From Tipula vernalis (taxonomy: Eukaryota > Arthropoda > Insecta > Diptera > Tipulidae): a stretch of DNA of 64,000 nucleotides. The stretch covers positions 262,432,641 through 262,496,640 of the forward strand of contig OY282560.1 in the NCBI GenBank assembly GCA_958295665.1. Direction: 5' to 3'. Shown piece after piece: positions 56,901 through 64,000 of the stretch; position 1 is the first letter of the stretch; each line of letters starts with the position of its first letter. The notes beneath the pieces are model-generated. The model was not told where the DNA came from. It searched no databases and saw nothing but the letters and a program-made list of their open reading frames with translations. Position numbers and translations under genes: made by a program.

Positions 56901-58869
56901 CAACAACAAAAAAAAAATTGTTTTAGTTAACATTGACATTTCCAAAGCTTTTGATAATGTAGATAAAAATAGTTTATTAAACACCTTTAAAAACTTCAAT
57001 TTCCCTATTAACATTACACATTGGATTTCTCAATTTCTTACAAATAGAATTATATCTATTCAAAATATCAATCAAACTTCCATTCATTACACTAATAAAG
57101 GCATTCCTCAGGGTAGCTGTTTGAGTCCTACCCTTTTTAATATCTATACCACTTCTTTACACGACATCAATAACCCCGATACAAAAATTTTCCAATATGC
57201 CGATGATATTTGGATTGTAATTTCTGCCGATAATCATGATAACTTACAATTAATAACAGATTCTACTTTACTCTCATTAACTAATAAATTACAATCTTTA
57301 AAACTACAAATTAACACTGATAAATCTCATTTTTTAAGACTATTCACTAATAAAAATAATTCCAAATCTCTAAATTTAAAAATTAATAATATCTACATAA
57401 AAGAAAGAGTGACTACTAAGATACTGGGTATAACTTTAACAAATAGACTTTCATTATCAATTCATTATACAAACTTAAAAGCAAATATTTCCAACTCCAT
57501 TAATTTACTTAAAACTCTCACCCATTTTAATGGAGGTGTAAATCCTGAAACAATGATCAATGTTTTTAAAGCAATAGTTAAATCTAAACTTGAATACACA
57601 TATGTTTTTACAGACACTAAATATAAAAAAGATATTAATATATGTCAATCTATTAAAAATGCTTGTCTGAGAGCTTGTCTAGGCTTCTTAAGAACTACTC
57701 CAATTCCAGCTATTTTATCTGAATCCCTAGAAACATCTTCAGATCTAGATTTTATTAAAAAATCACTAATTTATATTTCAAAAAATCTATATAATAATTC
57801 CAAAATCGGTAACGACATTAAAAACAATAGATCTCTTCATAAACTTAACGACTTATATTCTAATTATACTTTTCTTTCCAAAATTAAACCTTTTCACATA
57901 AAAAAAACGTCTCCCACTAATTTTAGCATCATAACAAATATTGAGGGAATCACAAACAAAAATTTTATAAACCATTCTGAACAATATGCATTATCTATGG
58001 CTGAAATTAATAAATATAATAATTTCGCAAAAATTTACACAGATGGCTCTATAATTAACAATAAACCAGGAATTGGAATTTTTGTTGAGGATAAAAATTG
58101 GAAATTTGCCATTCAACTAAAAAACCCTACTTATATTAAAAATATTGAAACCATTGCTATTAAAATTGGAATTACTATATCTCTAATCATCAAAAACAAT
58201 AATATTATCATTATTACTGACTCTCAAAGTTCTTGTATTTCATTAAAAACGGCTCTATTACACTTTACAAATAGACACTACGAAAATCAAATTATTGATA
58301 CTATCGGCCATAACCAAATTAAAAATTTTGTCATTCATTGGTTCCCGGGTCATTGTGGCTTAAAAGGAAATACTATAGCAGATAGTTTAGCAAAAAAAGC
58401 AGTTTTTTCTCCTACTCACTTTCTTGATAATGAACCAACTCTCACAGACCTATTTAACGATATCTCCAGATCTATAAATAATAAGTGGAAGGAAAACTAC
58501 ACTTTAATGTGTAATTCATCCGGCCACTTTTATATACAAATTTGCCCTTCTCCAAGATCATCTTTCCTATTTAAAGACTCTAATTTTACATCCTGCTAAA
58601 CCAGGCTAATTTACAGATTAATCTCTGGTCATACAGTTAACAAGAAATTTAAATTTCTTTTGGGACTTGAATCTACATCTAATTGTGAGATTTGCAAACC
58701 CGTTGAAGATAACGAACATATTATTAACGATTGTGTCATATATAATAATATAAGAAATAATTTCCCACTTTTATACAGAAAATCCTTATTAGATATCTTA
58801 AAGGACCAAAAAATGGAAGAATATAAAATATTGTGTGATTTTGTGGATAGAATAAATTATAAACTATGA
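53947..58869 (+). pseudogene. LINE ORF2 (endonuclease, RT, RNase H)
   Basis: ATG 53947 starts the apurinic-type endonuclease (KILQINIRSLNSNKD, VILSETW). The foldback insert at 54125-55457 interrupts it. It resumes GFGGVGFLI, AGDINIHNSLWDS and GSDHLPILID. RT follows with APGYDKVSYKII, YRPICLLPIFSKIFNKLI and, after a one-base shift in the A9 run near 56915, VNIDISKAFDNVD. Then come GIPQGSCLSPTLFN and FQYADDIWIVI (catalytic, near 57190). RNase H is clear: KIYTDGSIINNKPGIGIF, IETIAIKIG, IIITDSQSSC and HWFPGHCGLKGNTIADSLAK. A TAA at 58597-58599 precedes the C-terminal CEICKPVEDNEHIINDC knuckle. The stop is at 58869. Confidence 0.9.
54125..55457. mobile_element. foldback/MITE-like element inside LINE ORF2
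   Basis: The outer ends CGATTTTGGTCGCAA (54130) and TTGCGACCAAAATCG (55439-55453) are inverted and extend through GAGGATTGAG. CCAG at 54121-54124 and 55458-55461 is a 4-bp direct repeat, and with one copy kept the LINE frame is continuous. Much of the interior is also self-complementary: 54571-54960 pairs with 54970-55345 in the same order, through ATAAACTATAATTTTATTAA and TTTACTTCTTA blocks. About 370 bp of the left arm (54170-54560) is unpaired. There is no coding sequence. The superfamily is unknown. Confidence 0.85.
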
Positions 58870-59041
58870 ATTAAGACTACATTTAATTTTTATTGACTTT
58901 TTCACACAATTATTTTTCTTTTGGAATCATTTCATTTTATTTTATTTTATTATAATATTAAGATTTATGAATATTATATAATTTAATTCTATATTTAAAA
59001 AAAAAAAAAAAAATTTAAAAAAAAAAAGAAAAAAAAAAAAT

Positions 59042-59239
59042 TATGAATTAATGAATTATAAATTTATGTTTTAATTTTAAAACTTTTATTTTTATATGTA
59101 TGCTTCATCTTCTTTCTAATATTCTTTATTTGTTAACTTTCATTTAATCTAATTTAATTATCAAACTTTGTTTTATATAATTATGCTTTAATTTTATTAT
59201 TTTATTTCTTAATCTAATTTGATTTTGTACACTTTATTC
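59042..59239. other. AT-rich spacer, LINE tail or LTR start
   Basis: This T/A-rich sequence between the LINE A-tract and the next LTR element could be residual LINE 3' end. No feature was recognised. Confidence 0.4.
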
Positions 59240-59584
59240 AACCCTCCAGAACCTCCCCTGAGTGGTCTCTGGAAATTTTGGGCTGTTTCTCAACTCACTG
59301 GTCTTATGGATTGAAAGATCTGACCTGAGCAAATTTAAAAAACAAACAAACATCGGGGACGTTTTTCCAGTTTCAATTTATTTTAGTATTTTGCTCGCGA
59401 TTTATTTTACCAAACAAAAACATAAACAATATAAAAATAGTGTGCTACAGTGGTGAAGAGTATTTTCTTTCTTTTTTACCTAAAGTGTTTATTAGTTATT
59501 AAGTAATAAGTAGTTTTATGTGGATTAAAATTTTTCAAAAAAATATGGCGTTTTATTTGAACATTAAAGTGTAAGCGTCATAAG
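59240..59584 (+). repeat. probable 5' LTR of the CsRn1-type element
   Basis: The right edge is set by the primer-binding site at 59585. The left edge is estimated only, because the 3' LTR lies outside the window. Sequence from about 59245 (CCTCCAGAACCTCCCCTGAG) onward is less AT-rich than the preceding LINE tail. Confidence 0.5.
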
Positions 59585-59602
59585 TGGTGACCACCGACGA
59601 CC
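59585..59602 (+). promoter_or_regulatory. primer-binding site (tRNA-Trp-like)
   Basis: TGGTGACCACCGACGACC begins right after the LTR. The first 12 bases equal those of the short element at 4078. TGGTGACC is the complement of the tRNA-Trp 3' end. Confidence 0.65.
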
Positions 59603-59734
59603 GTATTTACGGCTCATACAACATAAAATAGCGAACACAAACAAAAAAAAATTACCACACAACATTTTTAAAGCTGAATTTAGCAGAATAAAGAAATAGT
59701 GTATATACAGTATATAGATTTATAGATATAGATC

Positions 59735-59773
59735 GGCCGGGTGCAAAATCGCGCACCGGTCAGTGGGTGAGTA
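59735..59773 (+). promoter_or_regulatory. leader hairpin 1 with downstream GTGAGTA
   Basis: GGCCG-G-GTGC pairs with GCAC-CGGTC around a short loop (one bulged G, one G-U pair). GGTGAGTA, a splice-donor-like sequence, follows at 59766. Confidence 0.5.
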
Positions 59774-60161
59774 AATCATTTCATGTAATTTTAAAATAAA
59801 ACAAAAACAATACTCCTCACACCCTCAAAAATACATTTTTTTTTTTTTATGTTTGATTTTTGTTCCATGAAAATTAACATACATATAAAACGACGAATAC
59901 GTATTACAAAAAAACACGCGCATACACATAAATATGTAAATTGGAGTCAACAAAAACCATATTTAAAAATACTCTATAATACAAGCGCACATACATATCA
60001 GGAGTCAGTTTTAAAAAATAAAAAAAAACAACACCACACATTTTCAATTGCAATCAACGGTAAAACGAAGCAGATTTATTTTTTTTAAACGTGCTATATA
60101 CACTTATAAGGACACGGAACGGCGCATTAAAAACGAGTTTATTCCGTCAGACAATAAATAA

Positions 60162-60200
60162 GGCCGGGTGCGAACCAACGCACCGGCCACTTGGTGAGTA
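60162..60200 (+). promoter_or_regulatory. leader hairpin 2 with downstream GTGAGTA
   Basis: GGCCG-G-GTGC pairs with GCAC-CGGCC around a loop of about eight bases, followed by TTGGTGAGTA. It has nearly the same stem as hairpin 1, with a G-C pair where hairpin 1 has G-U, 427 bp apart. Confidence 0.5.
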
Positions 60201-61084
60201 CCGCTTGTTAAGTAAATACAAGTAACAATCGATACTGCTAACGTTTTATTTTTGTTTTTTTTTCGCATCTATTTTTCACCAACGAAACGTTTTGGTTTTA
60301 AAAAGTAAAAAAACATAAATCCAAGACGCATTCAACAAGTGTCATTTGGGAGGTTATTGTGTTAAATATTAAGAAGACACGGAGCACAAATAACGACGGA
60401 TTACATACAACTATAACAGCAACGTAATAAGGCCAACCATAACATCAAGGTCAAGCAGCGTATATAATCATACAGCTGATACTGAATAGTACATAAAACA
60501 GTATCAATACAAGCAATTACAAAATACAACAACAACAACAACGGCAATCAACGTCAACAAAATCGAAACGACATCAGTAAAAACGCAAGTTTTTGAATCT
60601 TAACTTTAAATATTATTTTTTGTTTGTTTTATTTTTATTATATACATATATTTTTATTGCTCAAAAACAACACAAATATTGTCAATTTCCTTTGTAAACC
60701 TTTCACCACTGGATCATACGCGCGGTTTCTTTTGGGAAGTACGTAACGACAGCGATTCGATTATTCGCCTACGGACAGTAAATTTTTTTTTCGTTATATT
60801 TTATTTCTTTTGTTCTTCCAAAATTTCAACGAGCCCCCCCAATACGAGGTGACACGCCCGTCCTGTTATTCGGGGGTATCTCGTCAGCCAACACGTGTCA
60901 CGATTACTGTTTCTCATACAAGGTAACCATTCCACAAAAACAAATTTTTTTTTTCTTCTCTCTTTTTCTCTCTCTCTCCACTACATATATATATTTTTTT
61001 TTGATATTTTCACTACACGGTACTCATCCCGAAATTATATTTTCATTCGATATTTTTCTTATTACTGGTTTCGGCATATTTCGG

Positions 61085-61780
61085 GCGTGCGACACAGTGT
61101 CCGATATCCTAGAGATTCCACCAGAGGAAAGTTTATATACAACTTTGAAATCGGCACTGCTCACACGTCTGACGCCTTCGGACGAGTCTAAGCTCGAGGC
61201 GTTATTAACAGGCCAATAATTTGGAGACAGAAGGCCATCAGAGGCACTACGGCACATAAAAAACCTAGCGGGCACACAATTTCCAAATAAAGTCATCAAG
61301 TCAATATGGATGCGACGAATGCCGGAGATTATCAGAATAGCGATGTTGGCACAGCCTGACACTCGAGGCCTTGATGACCTCGCAGCTACAGCTGACAAAC
61401 TACATGCGGCATTGTCAGCCACACAAAATCAAAATATTTCGGCCGTGACACGCCAATCTCGCCCTACCGTTCGTGCAGATTCGGGTCGACGACCGACGGC
61501 AAGCACATCCAACAGTGCCACGATTGAAGAACGCCTGGAAAAAATTGAAGCCAAACTAAATAATCTAGCAAATAATACGAATCGTAGCCGTTCAAGGGGT
61601 CGGCGATCAACATCACAGTACCGCCCGAACAACAACAAACGCCGATACGATAAATGCTGGTATCATTATAAGTTTGGCGCAGCTGCGCGAAGATGCACGG
61701 AGCCGTGCAATTTTAAGTCGACATCTACATTCAGCATGGAAGTCGACCAACATGCAAAAAACGAGTCCATTTCCGGGTAG
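61085..61780 (+). pseudogene. gag: CsRn1-type Gag, C-terminal half
   Basis: Coding is recognisable from SDILEIPPEESLYTTLKSAL (near 61095) through LTRLTPSDESKLEALLTGQ, a TAA at 61217-61219, FGDRRPSEALRHIKNLAG, IKSIWMRRMPE and LDDLAATADKL. A Ser/Arg-rich linker and the knuckle CWYHYKFGAAARRCTEPC (C-x2-H-x9-C-x3-C) follow, ending at 61780. The N-terminal capsid half that should precede it is missing, and upstream sequence reads as leader. The stop and the truncation make it a pseudogene. Pol overlaps or follows in another frame, as usual for this clade. Confidence 0.85.
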
Positions 61781-61809
61781 AGACGATAACTTCGCACACC
61801 CATCATTTA

Positions 61810-64000
61810 GGTCGTTTGTTCCTCCACGACCACAAAAATAATTTAATATTCCTCATAGACACGGGCGCTGACCTTTCGGTCATTCCAGCCCGATTTTTCA
61901 AAAATTCGTTTTCGTTCACAAAACGAAATCCTGATCTAGATTTATCGGCCACCAATAACACCACAATCCACACCTACGGCAGCAAATTGCTTCAGGTGGA
62001 TATCGGACTTAAGAGAACCTTCACACATGCTTTCATTTTAGCTGATGTGAATCGTCCGATTATTGGCGCCGATTTCTTGTGTAAATTTGGCCTCCTTGTT
62101 GACCTCAAAAAAAAACGGCTGGTTGATTCAGCGACTAAGCTGTCAATCAATGCCACAATGGTTCGTGATAACACACCAACTCCGATCCATTTTTCAGTCA
62201 ACAACGGTTATGCCACTCTGCTTAAGAATTTTCCTTCACTTACAGCAGAGCCGAACTATAACTTACAAGTTCGACACAATGTGGTTCACCATATCGTCAC
62301 ATCAGGCCATCTGCCTGTGTCAAGACCACGTCGGCTAGATCAAGTGAGGCATAAAGCCGCTCAAACAGAATTCCAGCACATGGTGGAATTAGGGATTTGC
62401 AGGCCAGGCCATCTGCATCTCCCGTCTCTTGTCTACTTCACATGGAGAAGAAAAAAAATCAAGATTGGAGACCATGTGGGGACTATCGACGTTTAAACAC
62501 GGTTACAACACCGGATCGCTACCCGATACCCCACATACAAAATTTCTCTATGCACTTGCATGGTTGCAAAATATTCTCCAAGATTGATCTTGTCAGAGCA
62601 TATCATTTAATTCCCGTCGCACCTGAAGACGTTCATAAGACGGCAATCACAACACCGTTTGGCCTATTCGAATTCACCCGGATGCCATTCGGCTTACGCA
62701 ATGCCGCTCAAACCTTTTCAACGTTTCATGAACGAAGTCGTACGTGACTTGGATTTCGTCTTCGTTTATATTGACGACATTCTTGTTGCGTCACAAACTG
62801 AGGAACAACACAAACTGCACTTGGAACAACTTTTCCACAGGCTAACACAGTTTGACGTTCATATCAAGAGCTCAAAATGCGTCTTTGGCGTGTCCATTCT
62901 TGACTTCATCAGTCACAGCGATTTGTCGGCATGGTAAACTACTACCACCGATTCATACCAAAACTCGCTCAAACACTCGCACCAATTCACTGCCACTTGG
63001 CAGCTTTACTCAAGAAGCCCAAGACAGCCAAGAATTTCTCTTGGCCAGATGAATGTCAACATGCATTCACGTCATTAAAAGCTGAATTAGCCCAGATAAC
63101 ACTTCTGGCACACCCACTGAGCGACTCAAAGCTCAGCATAACTACTGACGCATCAAACACTGCTGTCGGTGCGGTACTATAACAGTACAACAACAAGTGT
63201 TGGGAACCACTGGGATTCTTCTCCAAGAAACTATCAGATGCCGAAAAGAAATATTCTGCATTCGATCGGGAATTACTCGCAATTTATCTAGCAGTCAGAC
63301 ACTTTAGATATTTTGTCGAAGGTCGGGATTTTACAATATACACCGATCATAAACCTCTGACACGAGCAATTCAGTCTAAAACTGAACGTAATCCGAGGCA
63401 ATCTCGCCACCTGGATTACATAAGTCAATTTACCACGGACATTCAGCATGTTCACGGACACGACAACGTTGTCGCAGACACACTATCACGAACTTCCGAC
63501 AACGAAACGGCCTCAGTCGAGACACATATCGACTTGCAAAAAATAGCAAACGCACAAAAAGCAGACCTAGAACTTCAGAATTTATTTTCTGGTTCCGAAT
63601 GTCACACTAGTTCCTCAATGAAACTAGAGCTTTTCAAACTACCTGGCCTCGAAATATTCTGCGAAATCGCAAATGGGAAGAATCGCCCATACATCGCAGA
63701 ATCATTACGTCGTACAATCTTCGAAACATTACACAACATTTCACATCCTGGAGTTCGTGCAACTCGTAAATTGATCTCCGCTCGCTACTTTTGGCCCAGT
63801 ATAAACAAAAACGTAGGCAATTGGGCTCAGTATTGTTTATCCTGCCAACGTGCTAAAGTTCAACGGTACACAAAATCACCCCATGGACAATTCGAAATTC
63901 CGCCTGGTTGATTTGAGCATATCCATATAGACATCGTAGGACCACTTCCGCTATCTAATGGATACTCATATTTACTCACTTGTGTCCCGAAGCATACTGC
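61810..64000 (+). pseudogene. pol: CsRn1-type Pol (protease to integrase), broken, runs off window
   Basis: The protease reads NLIFLIDTGADLSVIPARFF (near 61845) and IIGADFLCKFGLLVDLKKKR. RT begins YNLQVRHNVVHHI, then after a shift near 62430 gives [40 protein letters not shown] and [17 protein letters not shown] second shift near 62710 leads to FVFVYIDDILVAS (catalytic, near 62760). About 30 codons are lost near 62920, before FVGMVNYYHRFIPKL. RNase H has TTDASNTAVGAVL, a TAA near 63180, FDRELLAIYLAVRHFRYFVE and YTDHKPLT. The integrase finger (LHNISHPGVRATRKL...CLSCQRAK) is followed by a TGA at 63909-63911 and IHIDIVGPLPLSNGYSYLLT to the window edge. Confidence 0.9.

Larger units (their letters stand above)
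53314..59041 (+). mobile_element. RNase H-bearing LINE (I/R1/Loa-like), interrupted
   Basis: This is a 5'-truncated ORF1 with three Cys/His knuckles, then ORF2 with endonuclease, reverse transcriptase, RNase H and a C-terminal CCHC. A 3' end with long A-rich runs at 58987-59041 follows. A 1.33-kb foldback element sits within the endonuclease. The tail may extend a little further; no target duplication was found. Damage apart from the insert is slight (one shift and one stop), so the copy was recently active. Confidence 0.85.
59240..64000 (+). mobile_element. CsRn1-type Ty3/Gypsy element, 5' part, decayed
   Basis: A probable 5' LTR ends at 59584. A TGGTGACCACCG primer-binding site follows, then a 1.3-kb leader with two hairpins. 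The truncated gag has a C-x2-H-x9-C-x3-C knuckle, and pol runs off the window at the start of integrase. The CHCC knuckle instead of CCHC and a tRNA-Trp-like primer site are known hallmarks of the CsRn1 clade. Several frameshifts, deletions and stops show it is inactive. Shared primer site and leader architecture tie it to the short element at 3.7 kb. Confidence 0.85.

Overview
This is a repeat-dominated, AT-rich stretch of an animal (most likely insect) nuclear genome. No host protein-coding gene, tRNA or rRNA could be supported. Nearly everything recognisable is a transposable element or its wreckage, often nested. An env-bearing errantivirus-like Ty3/Gypsy element, a P/THAP transposon, piggyBac-, Tc1/mariner-, PIF/Harbinger- and hAT-type DNA elements, CsRn1-type Gypsy and RNase H-bearing LINEs together fit an insect. 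Errantiviruses point towards Diptera, but the species cannot be named from the sequence alone.

Layout. 0.8-2.5 kb: hAT (BED-finger) transposase relic, minus strand. 3.47-7.99 kb: three-deep nest in which a mariner relic contains a short non-autonomous LTR element, whose right LTR contains a Tc1 element. 9.5-10.1 kb: Gypsy gag relic, minus. 11.4-16.7 kb: P-superfamily transposon with THAP domain and about 300-350 bp inverted terminal repeats, both outer ends lying in (TA)n. 17.18-24.86 kb: complete errantivirus-like element with identical-looking LTRs, a CTCG target duplication and open gag, pol and env. 27.59-31.05 kb: 5'-truncated LINE flanked by a 21-bp direct repeat. 31.36-38.82 kb: PIF/Harbinger element with TTA target duplication. 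It carries a piggyBac-type MITE, a Jockey/CR1-like LINE in its transposase gene and a mariner-superfamily relic. 39.3-39.9 kb: possible Gypsy gag relic. 40.20-42.87 kb: complete-looking piggyBac-like element with TTAA, TIRs and an open 596-codon transposase. 43.76-45.39 kb: dead Tc1-like element. 46.7-47.4 kb: possible solo LTR. 48.67-49.94 kb: MITE-like inverted-repeat element. 53.3-59.0 kb: RNase H-bearing LINE interrupted by a 1.3-kb foldback element. 59.2-64.0 kb: start of a decayed CsRn1-like Gypsy element running off the window.

Two elements look structurally competent: the errantivirus-like provirus and the piggyBac-like transposon. In the errantivirus, one leader ATG appears to serve two RNAs. 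On unspliced RNA it gives a 14-codon uORF before gag. After splicing at a GTAAGT donor it would supply the first env codons, and the phase matches an acceptor just after pol. The Tc1 at 5.6 kb and the Harbinger transposase each contain a GT-AG intron whose removal rejoins the reading frame. Leader hairpins abutting splice-donor-like motifs, and a small array of covarying hairpins, occur in the two CsRn1-type LTR elements.

All calls come from reading the sequence and family knowledge. No database search or alignment program was run, and element edges without a target duplication are approximate.
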